Shown here: positions 44,644-57,114 of the stretch, piece by piece
Position numbering within the stretch: position 1 is the stretch's first letter
Layout: the number at the start of each line of letters is the position of its first letter
Assembly (NCBI GenBank): GCA_024228395.1
Contig: JAAETM010000152.1
Location: 1-64,000, forward strand
Reading direction: 5' to 3'
DNA length: 64,000 bases
Source of the DNA: a bacterium
Lineage (GTDB): Bacteria > Planctomycetota > UBA1135 > GCA-002686595
The notes under the pieces: model-generated
What the model saw: only the letters and a program-made list of their open reading frames with translations
What the model was told of the DNA's origin: nothing
The model's database searches: none
Made by a program: the position numbers and the translations under genes

Positions 44644-45071
44644 CCACACCAATCGGGTTGAGCACACATTGGCCTTCCTTTCGGAAATCTTTTCCTGCCC
44701 AGGGCTAGAGCCTCAAAATGAGGGCCATAATACGACTTCCTAGGTTTGGTGGGCCAATGGTAACCAAAAACTAAACCACTCGACAATCCAACGACCCCGG
44801 TTCCGGGTCCCATGGGAATTTTCCATGCTTGCCCCGGAACAACCACACGGCACCCAGGCGGTGGTTTGATTATGGCCATGTAATCGACGGTTTCCACCCT
44901 GGCCATGCCTTGGGGCACGTTGGCCCTGGGGATCGCGCCAGAAACTCTCCCCTCTACTCCGAGGTAGCGTTGGGCCGACTCTGAATAGCATGCAACCATG
45001 GGGGGACCTGATCCATCGTGTCCCAAAGAAAATGGCGAAACCTAGCTACGCCCCCTATGCCCAACACACCT
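44644..45071. other. 428-base gap between the MshEN gene and gyrB
   Basis: The gap holds an open minus-strand frame (start 45026 or 44999, end 44640) of up to 128 residues that looks only weakly protein-like (AIIKPPPGCRVVVPGQAWKI). Palindromic GGACCCGGAACCGGGGTC at about 44793-44810 is the only clear structure. Nothing matching tRNA, tmRNA, SRP RNA or RNase P RNA was recognised. Confidence 0.25.
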
Positions 45072-47829
<2,758 letters not shown>

Positions 47830-47833
<4 letters not shown>

Positions 47834-48948
47834 GATGTGGCTGCAGCGACCGGCCGAGTATCGATGGTTACGGGCATAACTACATAGCGGTAGTTTGCTC
47901 CAAGTAGAAATTCTCCGGGACTAGAGGAGCCATTAAAGCGCAAGGTCAGGGTGTCGGACTCACAACGTTTGATACCGTCCAACACAAAGTCTGGACGAAA
48001 GGCAATCTCAGCTTGCTCGCCTTGATAATCCACGTCCATGGAAGCTTCTGCTTCACCGCGGGAGATGGAACGTACGAACATATTCAGGCGACCATCTGCT
48101 AACTGCATGCGAACGCCTTGCTCTTGCCCAACGCTAGCAGCCAAGCGCAACTTCTGCCCAAAAACACCCTTGTCGACTTCAATTTGGAACGCATGCTCTT
48201 CGGGGAACAGCGCATCGTAAATTGGGAACTGACCCTCGATGATGCGAGTAAATACTTGAGCACCACGGGTCTTCAAGCCGATACGGTCAGAACTGAATTC
48301 GAGGTACACTTGGTCGAGCGGATCAGCAATCACTCGACCAAACAACTGCATGCCTCGCGTGGGAACAATCAAAGGATCACAAACAACACTTTGCATATCA
48401 ACCGGAGTCGACACCCGCGCCAATCGCCGTCCATCCGTAGCGACCATCTGCAGGTTGTCGCCTTGTAGACTGATTTGAATTCCGTGCATGGCATAACGAC
48501 CAGGTTCACGGGCTGCTGCAAACGAAGCCTGTGAGATCAGCTTGGTCAGCACGCCGCCCTGCATGGAAATGTGCTCTTTGGCTTCAAAGCGAGGAATCAC
48601 CGGGAACTCATCCGGGTCCGCCGTCACCAGATCGCAGTGGTCCTGTTTGCTGGACAGCCTGCACCGGGTGCCAATCATTTCTATTTGACAGTCTTCGCCA
48701 GACAGATCTCGAACAACCTCCATGGCCACTTTCGCAGGAATGACCACCACTCCTGTTTCACCCACCTTCACATCGTCGATGGTGTACCGTAGAGAAACCT
48801 CCTGGTCGGTCGCCAAGAATTCGAGTGCATGGTCGGTTGCGACTAGACAGACGTTTTCCAGGACAGGGTTGGTTGCCTTGGTGGGGACTAGTTGACTAGC
48901 GATGGATAGGGCGTCGCGAAGTTTCTCGCGGTTGCAGATGACCTTCAT
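47830..48948 (-). CDS. dnaN: DNA polymerase III sliding clamp (beta subunit)
   Basis: 372 residues: MKVICNREKLRDALSIASQLVPTKATNPVLENV, ATDGRRLARV (second-domain loop), ANYRYVVMPV near the C-terminus (here LGANYRYVVMPVTID). It encircles DNA and tethers polymerase. Typical length and three-domain architecture. It follows the putative origin region. Confidence 0.96.
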
Positions 48949-48990
48949 GGATTCGTGGGGTTCAAGAGAGGCGTTGCTTTGTTCACAAGT

Positions 48991-49265
48991 CCCTTAAGAG
49001 TTAAACTCTTAGTAATCTTAAGGGGTGGCGTCCCTAGGGGACAACAGGGGGTGAAAATATTGTAAACCGTTAGAGTATACGTGGTTATGAGATGGAGGCC
49101 ATCGTGGATGGTGTTGGATATCCTGTGGAAAAGCTGTCGAAAGCGTACAAGTTGTCCACGGTTGTTCAAGGTGCGGTTTGGGGCCAAAGTCTGACCGACT
49201 AAATCTCCACAACTCAGGGGTCTTTGTTGTCCGTCTATCAGTGCTTGACCAACGGGTTTTCCACA
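48991..49265. other. Putative replication origin region (oriC)
   Basis: The dnaA-dnaN gap (48949-49360) carries nested inverted repeats: CCCTTAAG (48991-48998) with its inverse CTTAAGGG (49017-49024) around a perfect AAGAGTT-A-AACTCTT (48996-49010). DnaA-box-like sites follow: TTTTCCACA on the minus strand (49124-49132), TTGTCCACG on the plus strand (49152-49160) and TTTTCCACA on the plus strand (49257-49265). AT-rich stretches flank them (around 49050-49080). The dnaA-dnaN gap is a frequent origin site; the exact boundaries are not proven. Confidence 0.6.
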
Positions 49266-49360
49266 GGCTTTCCAGGTACTGAATCCCTCTTGCGAGACGG
49301 GGTACGGTCGAAAACAGACCGTTGCCGAGGTGTGTTTCGAGGAGGAGGTGGGGGTGTACA

Positions 49361-50890
49361 TCAGGGTTTTAGTTGCCTTCCGGTCAATTCAGTGAAGAGC
49401 CTACCGACCTCTTCACAGATCTCAGGATTGGTGCGGATGAGCTTATCGAGCTTCTTGACAGCATAGACCACGGTAGAGTGATCGCGGCCGCCGAAGTGAG
49501 CACCAATGGCCTCAAACGAGCTGCCAGTGACCGTCCGCGACAGGTACATGGCGATGTGCCTGGGGAGGGCCACCACTCTTGTACGCTTGCTGGACTGAAG
49601 GTCAGAAGGCTTGAGGTTGTAGTGCTTCGTAATCGCCTGAACCACATCATCCAAAGTGGGCTGTCCCTTCGTTGTCTTTAGGATGCTCGAAAGGGCTTCA
49701 TGGGCCAACGCGTGGTCGATGGGACGGTTGGACATGCTAGAAAAGGCGAATAGGTGGGTTACGGCGCCTTCTAACTCGCGAACGTTGTTTTCGATATTGC
49801 TTGCGATGTACTCCGCAACCGCCGGTGGAAACTCATTTCCGCGGCTGATGCTCTTACACTTGACGATAGCCATGCGCGTTTCAAAACAAGGCGGTTCAAT
49901 CTCGGCAACCATGCCCCACTTGAACCTGGATACCAAGCGCTCCTGCAAAGTTGGGATGTCCTTTGGAGGGCTATCCGACGATAGGACGATCTGCTTGCCG
50001 GCATTATGGAGCGTGTTGAAGGTGTGGAAGAACTCTTCCTGTGTGCGCTCCTTGTTGGCCAGCAGATGAATGTCGTCGACTACCAACACATCCACATTGC
50101 GGTACTTGTCCCGGAAGCGTGTGGTATCTCCGTCTTGAATGGCGGAGATGAAGTGATTGATGAACGTTTCGCAGGAGAGATAGAGAATTCGACTCGTGGG
50201 CGTTTTCTCCAGGATCATGTGACAGACGGCCTGCAGAAGGTGTGTCTTGCCAACACCAACGCTTCCGTGCAGGAAGAACGGATTGTAGGTCTGACCAGGT
50301 TGCTCGGCTGCACCCATGGCCGAAGCATGCCCGAATCGGTTGCAGGGTCCCACAACAAAGCTGGCGAAGGTGTTCTTGGGGTGGAGTTCGATATCCGAGT
50401 TCCAGAGGAGGGCTCCACGGGTCTGTTCGGGGGTTGCCAGGGGCCTTACAGGCTCGGGTTTGTTTTCGGCAGTGGGTGCCGGAATAGCCGCAAGCACCTC
50501 ATTTGGAATGTTGGCCGAAGACAGTTCGGGATCGACGCTAATCACCAAGGTGCGCTTCGCGCCCAAAACCGACAGAATGGCCGCTTCAATGGCAGGACGG
50601 TGGTATTTGAGGATCCAGTCCTGGGTAAATTCGTTGAGAACGGCTATTTCCAGCTGTTGATCATCAAATCCAACGATATTCGCACGCCCGAACCAGGTGG
50701 CGAATTGCTCAGGCTGCATGCGATTGCGAATCGCGCGCAACAATCCATTCCATAAGTCGGACAGGTCGGGTTGCAGCTCCTTGGGCTCAGTGGCTTGATC
50801 TGATTGTGCACTCGACGCCTTACGGGTCTTGTCGGCAGACTCTGGGGCCGGCTTGGAAGAAGGTGTGTCGAAGAATTGCGGGTCTTGCAT
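49361..50890 (-). CDS. dnaA: Chromosomal replication initiator protein DnaA
   Basis: 509 residues. Domain I (LSDLWNGLLRAIRNRMQPEQFATWFG), a Pro/Glu linker, the AAA+ domain with FLHGSVGVGKTHLLQAV (P-loop, residues 209-216) and VLVVDDIHLLANKERTQEE (Walker B), and the C-terminal AHFGGRDHSTVVYAVKK DnaA-box helix-turn-helix. It unwinds the origin. The ATG at 50890 is the second codon pair after a TTG at 50896. Upstream to 51282 (392 bases) there is a 10-G run (50939-50948) and no clear gene. Confidence 0.97.
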   Translation of the reverse strand: MQDPQFFDTPSSKPAPESADKTRKASSAQSDQATEPKELQPDLSDLWNGLLRAIRNRMQPEQFATWFGRANIVGFDDQQLEIAVLNEFTQDWILKYHRPAIEAAILSVLGAKRTLVISVDPELSSANIPNEVLAAIPAPTAENKPEPVRPLATPEQTRGALLWNSDIELHPKNTFASFVVGPCNRFGHASAMGAAEQPGQTYNPFFLHGSVGVGKTHLLQAVCHMILEKTPTSRILYLSCETFINHFISAIQDGDTTRFRDKYRNVDVLVVDDIHLLANKERTQEEFFHTFNTLHNAGKQIVLSSDSPPKDIPTLQERLVSRFKWGMVAEIEPPCFETRMAIVKCKSISRGNEFPPAVAEYIASNIENNVRELEGAVTHLFAFSSMSNRPIDHALAHEALSSILKTTKGQPTLDDVVQAITKHYNLKPSDLQSSKRTRVVALPRHIAMYLSRTVTGSSFEAIGAHFGGRDHSTVVYAVKKLDKLIRTNPEICEEVGRLFTELTGRQLKP

Positions 50891-51282
50891 AGACAAGAAT
50901 CCACCCGAAGCGAAAGAGACCCTTGCTAGGATTCGTGCGGGGGGGGGGACGCAACGAAAACGGTGCAGGTGGCAGGGGCCAGAGCAGGTTGTAGGAGGGG
51001 CTTACGGAAGGGATAGAGTGGAACTCGAGGACGCTAGCATTGGCTGGGCGGCCGGAAAGATGGGGGGCCAGGGGAGAGGAGGCTCTTTCGGGTCGCAGCA
51101 ACTAGCGACTATCGAGTTGTTCTTGCTTTCGGGGTAGCGATCGCGCGGCACGTGCCGATAGGGCGGTGTGCGAAGTTTGGGCGCGGGACCCGCTAAGCTT
51201 GCGGCATTAAATGGACCCCCTACAGGGTAGTCAAACTTAACCCCCAAACTCTTCAACGGTGCTTGGGAAAAGTTGCGCAAAT

Positions 51283-52443
51283 TCAGCAGTTAGGTCTGGT
51301 TTTGCAAATTCTCGACAGAATATCCACAGTGTCGTTGATAACCGATTTTGTCGTGCTATGCGCAACCGAAATACGAAGCCCGGCACGCGCCTGTTGGTCG
51401 GTTAATCCAAGCGCCCGAAGCACATGGGATGGCTCCAGTGACCCACTACTGCAGGCTGAGCCAGCAGAGGCTTGCAATCCAAGCAGGTCCAACCTAGTGA
51501 TCAACACTTGACCCTCCGTGTTGGGCAGAAGCAGGTTCAGGGTGTTTGGTAGTCGCGTGGGGTCCTGCACTTGTGGCCCGTTGCAGCGGACTCCAGGAAC
51601 CTTTTCCACAAGCTGTTGCCAAAAGTGGACAACCAACCGACGCGTATGTTCGGCATAGCTTTCCTGCTCCTTCACCGCAAGTTCCATGGCGATTGCTGCA
51701 CCGACTATGCCCGGTACGTTCTCCGTACCAGCCCGCAGCGCACCTTCTTGCCCACCCCCCCATTGCCGGGGCTCCAAGGCGGTTCCCTGGCGTCGAAATA
51801 GGACTCCGATACCCTGGGGTCCTCCCACCTTGTGGGCTGAAAAGGAGGCGAGATCGACTCCCCAGGCTGTTAGTCGAACAGGTATGCGCCCCAAAGCCTG
51901 CACGGCGTCTGTGAAAAGCAATGGGCGGCGTTTCGGAAATGAGGTCCCGAGGGCCTGCCCAAGCGCACCAATGTCGGTCACGGCGCCTGTTTCGTTGTTG
52001 GCAACCATGGCCGATAGCATGTCACCGGGATCACAAGCCTCGATGAGTTCTCGGGGGTCGATCCGTCCCGAGGGCAGTACTTCGACCAAGTGAACCGCAC
52101 CGGCGTTTGCAGCTCTCAATGGGCGCAGGGCCTCTAGGACAGCCGGGTGTTCCACAGGGGTGGTTACGAGCTTAGCGTCTGGACTTAGGCTGGCCATTCC
52201 GCCGAGTACGGCCAAGTTGTTGGCCTCGGTTCCCCCAGAGGTGAAAATGATCTCGTCTTCCAGGATTCCCAATGCGCCAGCGATCCGTTCGCGCGCGTCG
52301 TCCACCATGGCTCGCGCCTCACGTCCCGCAGAGTGTGCGCTCGAGGGGTTTCCCTGCAAGCGATCCACGGCCTGTAACCAGGCTTCTTTGGCTTCAACCC
52401 TCATGGGGGTTGTGGCGTTGTGGTCCAGGTAGAGCGGAGTCAT
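51283..52443 (-). CDS. Cysteine desulfurase (NifS/IscS family)
   Basis: 386 residues. Pyridoxal-phosphate sites: SGGTEANNLA, ANNETGAVTDIG, the PLP lysine in FSAHKVGGPQGIGVL, and the active-site Cys in QASAGSACSSGSLEPSHVL. It mobilises sulfur from cysteine for Fe-S clusters or thiolated tRNA. Its ATG overlaps the bshA stop (ATGA), so it is coupled to bacillithiol synthesis. No iscU or sufU scaffold is adjacent. Confidence 0.93.
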   Translation of the reverse strand: MTPLYLDHNATTPMRVEAKEAWLQAVDRLQGNPSSAHSAGREARAMVDDARERIAGALGILEDEIIFTSGGTEANNLAVLGGMASLSPDAKLVTTPVEHPAVLEALRPLRAANAGAVHLVEVLPSGRIDPRELIEACDPGDMLSAMVANNETGAVTDIGALGQALGTSFPKRRPLLFTDAVQALGRIPVRLTAWGVDLASFSAHKVGGPQGIGVLFRRQGTALEPRQWGGGQEGALRAGTENVPGIVGAAIAMELAVKEQESYAEHTRRLVVHFWQQLVEKVPGVRCNGPQVQDPTRLPNTLNLLLPNTEGQVLITRLDLLGLQASAGSACSSGSLEPSHVLRALGLTDQQARAGLRISVAHSTTKSVINDTVDILSRICKTRPNC

Positions 52444-53645
52444 TGACCTTGAAGAACCCTTTTGTACATGTCTTCGTATTGGGCGGTGATCACCGAGCGG
52501 TCGAAGCGCTTGACAGCTTCTCTTCGCGCCGACTGACCCATCTCTTGGCAGTGTGCTTTGTTGAAGAGTAGGTCTGACAAGGCCAGAGCATAAGCATCCA
52601 AATCGCCGGGTTCCGTCAGGTAGCCACTCACTCCATCTTCGATCACTTCAGGAACACCCCCTACCCGGGTTGAGACCACAGGCGTGCCGCATGCCATCGC
52701 TTCCAGAGCGCTCAAGCCAAAGGACTCTTCCGCGCTCGAGCTGCAGTAAACATCGGCGGGGCCCAACAGCTGAGGCAATGCGTTGCGGACACCGAGAAAC
52801 CGAACATGTTGTTCAATTCCCAATTCAGTTGTGATTCTGCGACATTCCGGTTGTTCGGGCCCGTCGCCCACGAGCAGTAGGGTGGCCGGTTGATTCTCGA
52901 TCGCTTTTGCAAAAGCGCGCACCAACCACGGGACCTGTTTCACCGCACGGAAGTTGCTTACGTGCACGGCGACAGGTCCGCTTTGGCACCAATCACCGAT
53001 GGGTTGAGCGCTCTTTGGTGGGGTGAAGAAGCCCAGGTCCACGAAGTTGGGAATGACATCGATAGAGCAGGGGGTGGACAACACCTGAAAGTTCCGTCGC
53101 GTGCGTTTGGCCAGGTCTTTACTGACGGTCGTGACCTTGTCGCTGGCCAACAAGACGTGTTCGGTCAACGCCGCATAGGAAGGGTCGTTGCCCACCAGCG
53201 TGATGTCGGTTCCGTGCAGGGTTGTGACCAACTTGGGCGGGCTGCTGTTTTCGTATCCATGGGCGGCTTCTCGCGCCAGGTATGCGCTGACAGCGTGGGG
53301 GATCGCATAGTGTGCGTGCAAGATGTCAAACCCCACGGTTCGGTGCACATCCAAGATGCGCGAAGTGATCGCCAGGTCGTGGGGTGGCGATGAAAACAGG
53401 GGGTAGGGAACGCCCTGTGCCACATGCATTTCCACGGGCCCTGATGAGCGTGCGAGCCGCGGGGGAACATCGTGGGCAAAGAGGTGAACTTCGTGTCCTC
53501 GGTCTCCCAAGGAGAGCGCAAGCTCGCTGGCGACCACCCCAGAACCTCCGTAGGTCGGGTGGCAAACCACGGCGATTTTGAGGGGTGTGCTAATGGTTTC
53601 AGCCCCCGCTTTGTTGCTGGGGCTTGCGCGTCCAACGGTCTTCAC
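52440..53645 (-). CDS. bshA: N-acetyl-alpha-D-glucosaminyl L-malate synthase (bacillithiol step 1)
   Basis: 401 residues, GT4-fold. The family signature is strong: CHPTYGGSGVVASELALSL, HAHYAIPHAVSAYLA, TTLHGTDITLVG and ESFGLSALEAMACGTPVV. It joins UDP-GlcNAc to L-malate. The GTG at 53645 overlaps parA by 47 bases; a later start is possible. It is separated from bshB1-bshC (56392-58712) by parA and a terpene-cyclase-like gene, all on the same strand. Confidence 0.9.
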   Translation of the reverse strand: MKTVGRASPSNKAGAETISTPLKIAVVCHPTYGGSGVVASELALSLGDRGHEVHLFAHDVPPRLARSSGPVEMHVAQGVPYPLFSSPPHDLAITSRILDVHRTVGFDILHAHYAIPHAVSAYLAREAAHGYENSSPPKLVTTLHGTDITLVGNDPSYAALTEHVLLASDKVTTVSKDLAKRTRRNFQVLSTPCSIDVIPNFVDLGFFTPPKSAQPIGDWCQSGPVAVHVSNFRAVKQVPWLVRAFAKAIENQPATLLLVGDGPEQPECRRITTELGIEQHVRFLGVRNALPQLLGPADVYCSSSAEESFGLSALEAMACGTPVVSTRVGGVPEVIEDGVSGYLTEPGDLDAYALALSDLLFNKAHCQEMGQSARREAVKRFDRSVITAQYEDMYKRVLQGQ

Positions 53646-54978
53646 CCATATAGCTCGTAAACCCCATCACCGGCGTGGGGGCGATGGCATTGGCTTCTGG
53701 CGCAGGGGTCTCAAGTGGCTCTTCGGATTCCATTTCCAGGGTCGGCTCTTGTTCGGCGGGTTGCTCCAGCAGGACAACCGCGGGAGCCTTGGAGACCTCT
53801 ACCTCTGCCGAGTCTTCCACAGCGGTGGGTTTTGACGCCGGCACCGTTTCGATGGCGGGGGGAGGTTCTGAGGGTTGCGGAGCATCCTGTTTGGCCCTTG
53901 GAACCTCATAGGCCGCCAATTCTGCATCCACGCCGTCGGTATTGCGCATGGGAGACGCGGTCTCGATCCTCGCGACGGCTTCATCGGTTTCAGAATTGGA
54001 GGGAGGCTCAGCAACTTGGGGTGCAGGGTCCGGTTCGGGTTCGGGCGTAGATACCGCTTCCAAGGTCGGCGCGGGTGAGTGTTCCGGCGCAGGCGGCTCC
54101 AACTCACTGAGACCCTTTGCGGCATTGTGCAACTCCTTCGCTTGGTCGTCATTCACAACCTCCACTTGGCTGGGCGCGGGCCGCTCTTCGGTTGAGGAGC
54201 GCCTCAGCAGCTCGGCACCCATGGCTTCATAGTCCTTGGCGCCATTCGAGCCAGGGGCATATTCGAAGATGGTCATGCCGTGGCTGGGGGATTCCGCCAA
54301 ACGCACGTTGCTTCGAACCGGGGTGGGGTAGACCTTTCCAGGGAAGAAGTGGCGCAGTTCCGCGAGCACTTCTCTAGCTAGTTTCAAACGGCTGTCGTAG
54401 AGGCAAGGCAGGATCCCGGTGAGGGTCAGGGCCGGGTTCATGCGACGGCGCAGCAGTTGAATCACTTCCACCAACTTGCTGAGGCCCTGCAGGGCGAAGA
54501 ACTCGGTTTGCACGGCGATCATGACCTCTTCTGCGGCCACGAGTGCGTTGATCGACAACAAACCAAGGCTCGGCGGGCAGTCCAACAGAATGTAGTCCGC
54601 GGGCGAGCAGCCATCCCTTTCGATCGATTCAGCTTCCCAAAGGTTGATCGCATCACGCAACAGGGTCTCGCGACCCATCGTGCTTGCGAGTTCGAGCTCT
54701 GCGCCCGACAAATCCAGGTGGCTGGCTATCAGGTTGAGGCCCGGTGTGTTTGTTTTTCGTAGGGCATCCTGCACGGGCAAACCGTCGGTAAGGATCCCAT
54801 AAACCGATGCACTTCCACGGCCAACTTCGCTACCCAAATAAAGCGAAAGGTTGGCTTGGGGATCCATGTCAAAGACGACCACACGCTTTCCAGCTCGTGC
54901 AAGGGCCGCCCCTAGGTTCGCGACGGTGGTGGTTTTACCCACACCGCCTTTTTGGTTGATGATCGCAATCCGTCGCAT
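53599..54978 (-). CDS. parA: ParA/Soj-family ATPase with long proline-glutamate tail
   Basis: 459 residues. The deviant Walker A motif is QKGGVGKTTTVANLGAAL, followed by VFDMDPQANLSLYLG and DYILLDCPPSLGLLSINAL; PVRSNVRLAESPSHGMTIFEYAPGSNGAKDY is the usual C-terminal core. The first 270 residues equal a normal Soj; the remaining ~190 are a Pro/Glu/Ala-rich, probably disordered tail. ParA moves chromosome or cargo over the nucleoid. No parB gene is in the window, so the partner is encoded elsewhere or this is a cargo-specific ParA. Confidence 0.88.
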   Translation of the reverse strand: MRRIAIINQKGGVGKTTTVANLGAALARAGKRVVVFDMDPQANLSLYLGSEVGRGSASVYGILTDGLPVQDALRKTNTPGLNLIASHLDLSGAELELASTMGRETLLRDAINLWEAESIERDGCSPADYILLDCPPSLGLLSINALVAAEEVMIAVQTEFFALQGLSKLVEVIQLLRRRMNPALTLTGILPCLYDSRLKLAREVLAELRHFFPGKVYPTPVRSNVRLAESPSHGMTIFEYAPGSNGAKDYEAMGAELLRRSSTEERPAPSQVEVVNDDQAKELHNAAKGLSELEPPAPEHSPAPTLEAVSTPEPEPDPAPQVAEPPSNSETDEAVARIETASPMRNTDGVDAELAAYEVPRAKQDAPQPSEPPPAIETVPASKPTAVEDSAEVEVSKAPAVVLLEQPAEQEPTLEMESEEPLETPAPEANAIAPTPVMGFTSYMGEDRWTRKPQQQSGG

Positions 54979-55070
54979 AGTGAATCTACCGTGCTGGGCC
55001 GCAGACCGGCCAGGCAGGCAGCAGTGTACCCGGAATCCGCATCAACACGGGGTTCTCTCCCCCTTTCGAT

Positions 55071-56342
55071 TCATTTCGAGTTGGCTTTTTCCTGTGTCCA
55101 TGCAGTGGGTTCAGGAAGGTTCGGCGCCATGAGGGCTAGTAGGGACATGGCGGTGCAATAGGATTCAGATCGTGGGAAGATGCGGTCATTCCAGGCCCCG
55201 TTGGATTGCCTGGTTTTCCATAGAAGTTGTTCCATGCGCTCTCGGAATTCCGGCCGCTCCTTCTCTGGCAGGGATTCGATAGCCAGGGCCGCGTAGGCGT
55301 GGGCATAAAAGAAGTAATAGGGGGCGATCGAGTAGGGGCCCTCATGGGTGCCCTGCTGACTCTTGCGCGCGAAGAGGTGCTCCCAATTGTCGAAGAAACC
55401 CAGGACAGAAATGCGCAGGTGATCCACATCGCCACGGCCCGCGTGCAGCAGGGCCAGTTCAGCGATAGCGGCCCGCCCAGAGGAAGCCGCCATCGGTTCG
55501 CGACGTGCGCCGGAATAGCCAAAGGCTCCTGTTTTCTCGGAGCGACCCTTTTCGAGGGCTGTAAGGGCGTTTTCCACCAGCTCGGTGGGCACATCAAAGC
55601 CCTGTGACCGGGCCTCAAATAGGAAAAGCAGGGTGGGACCCGTCATGAAGGGGCTGCATCCGCCTGGGTTGTCACTGGCGTAGTTCCACCCGCCATTACC
55701 CAAGGCGTTCACCTCTAGGCAATGGATAAGGTGCTTGATGGTGGAGTCGACCTTCCTGACCAGCTTGGTGGGGATGATGGCCTGCTTACGCAGGAGCAGT
55801 AGCAAGTTGAGGCTGTAGGCGTGGGCCCAGCCACGTACGTCGTACCCCTTTTTCGGCCCAGGGGCCAAGGTTTGATCCGACTTGATGGTCCCCAAAACAA
55901 AACCCAATCCCCTCTCCACCGCCGCCTGCCGTTCCTTGTCTTCGGCGTACCCCGGAGCATGGATCAGTGATTCGCAGACGATGGCTGTACCGCCAACTCG
56001 GTAGCCCGACGGGATGGGGGATTCTTTGCCCGTACGCATACGGTACACGCCTTCGTAGGGCCACTCCTGTCCGGGTCGCTTGTTCCCTTCGCGAACCTTT
56101 TCCAGTCGCTTGGATTCACTCTCTTGCCAAGCTTTGAGCTTCTTTTCTGACAATCGACCCACGGCGTCGTCGGCTACGTATCTCTCCTGGTAGGAAATCA
56201 GAACCCGGATCCCTTCAGCAATGGCAGCTTCGCGGGTGATCGTGGGTGTTTCCTCAACAGCCGCGTCGTCTTGTGCAAGGGCGAAAACGGCAGGTGTGAA
56301 GTAGGCTAGCGCGGCGACTAGAAGGGTTGAAGATCGAAGCAT
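55071..56342 (-). CDS. Secreted terpene-cyclase/prenyltransferase-repeat protein
   Basis: 423 residues with a signal peptide (LLVAALAYFTPAVFALA). Repeats of the alpha/alpha-toroid type (GGTAIVCESLIHAPGYAEDKE, NGGWNYASDNPGGCSPFMTGPTLLFLFEA, TGAFGYSG, NGAWNDRIFPRSESYCTAMSLLALM) resemble squalene-cyclase/geranylgeranyl-transferase folds, a group widely expanded in planctomycetes, usually without proven enzyme activity. Likely periplasmic. Function unknown. Confidence 0.75.
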   Translation of the reverse strand: MLRSSTLLVAALAYFTPAVFALAQDDAAVEETPTITREAAIAEGIRVLISYQERYVADDAVGRLSEKKLKAWQESESKRLEKVREGNKRPGQEWPYEGVYRMRTGKESPIPSGYRVGGTAIVCESLIHAPGYAEDKERQAAVERGLGFVLGTIKSDQTLAPGPKKGYDVRGWAHAYSLNLLLLLRKQAIIPTKLVRKVDSTIKHLIHCLEVNALGNGGWNYASDNPGGCSPFMTGPTLLFLFEARSQGFDVPTELVENALTALEKGRSEKTGAFGYSGARREPMAASSGRAAIAELALLHAGRGDVDHLRISVLGFFDNWEHLFARKSQQGTHEGPYSIAPYYFFYAHAYAALAIESLPEKERPEFRERMEQLLWKTRQSNGAWNDRIFPRSESYCTAMSLLALMAPNLPEPTAWTQEKANSK

Positions 56343-56391
56343 ACGTAAGGGGGTTGGGTAGTGTGGGATGTGTGGATAGCAGGCGAATACG

Positions 56392-57114
56392 TCACTTATT
56401 CAGCCATTGGCGTAGTGGGTCATTTTCGGGAAGGGGACCCAGGTGAACCAGCGGTTCGCCAACTTGAACACCGATCTTTTCGCCGAAGTACCGCGCTTTG
56501 GTGGAGATGCGCACTTCGATATTGGAACCAAAGAGGAAGTGCGAACCGTCGTCTTCAGTGTCCTGTGCGGCGAGTTGGCTTTCGTAGCAGCGAACCAGCT
56601 CTAGCTTGCGCTGCCAGACGTGCGAAATGTCGACGACCAGGGTGGGATCCTGCGCCACATGGGAGAGGAAGTGGAAGATGTTGGTGGGGCGGTGTGCGCT
56701 CGTGTCGCCGGCCAACTGAGCAAGTCGTTTCAGTCCCGATAGATACCAAGCTTCCCGGGCCAAATGGCCTGCAGCCATATGGTCTGGGTGCAAGTCTTCG
56801 GGGTGGTGAGCCAGTAGCACGTCAGGTTTGGTTTTTCGAATCAGCGCCGCCAGCTTCTCTCGGTTTTCCACGCTGGCCTCCACTCGAGCATCGGGCAGAT
56901 TCAGGTTGAAGCGCGCGTGAATACCCATCAAGGCATCCGCCGCGGCGGTTTCACTATCCCGGTCCGTTTGGGTGCCGCGCGTGCCCATTTCGCCGCGCGT
57001 GCAATCAACAATACCCACCTTGGCGCTCGCATCGATTAGGCGCAGGATGGTTCCACCCACCGACATCTCCGCATCATCGGGGTGGGCGGCGACCACCAGG
57101 AAATCTAGTTTCAT
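56392..57114 (-). CDS. bshB1: Bacillithiol-type GlcNAc-malate deacetylase (LmbE family)
   Basis: 240 residues from the ATG at 57114. The zinc site AAHPDDAEMSVGGT and VLLAHHPEDLHPDHMAAG is intact, as is the general LmbE fold. It deacetylates the BshA product to GlcN-malate. Its ATG overlaps the bshC stop (ATGA). BshB1 identity rests on the neighbours; other LmbE enzymes have similar motifs. Confidence 0.88.
   Translation of the reverse strand: MKLDFLVVAAHPDDAEMSVGGTILRLIDASAKVGIVDCTRGEMGTRGTQTDRDSETAAADALMGIHARFNLNLPDARVEASVENREKLAALIRKTKPDVLLAHHPEDLHPDHMAAGHLAREAWYLSGLKRLAQLAGDTSAHRPTNIFHFLSHVAQDPTLVVDISHVWQRKLELVRCYESQLAAQDTEDDGSHFLFGSNIEVRISTKARYFGEKIGVQVGEPLVHLGPLPENDPLRQWLNK

Noticed and set aside
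44680-45060. Possible tmRNA, SRP RNA or RNase P RNA
   Set aside because: None of the conserved core sequences was seen on either strand.
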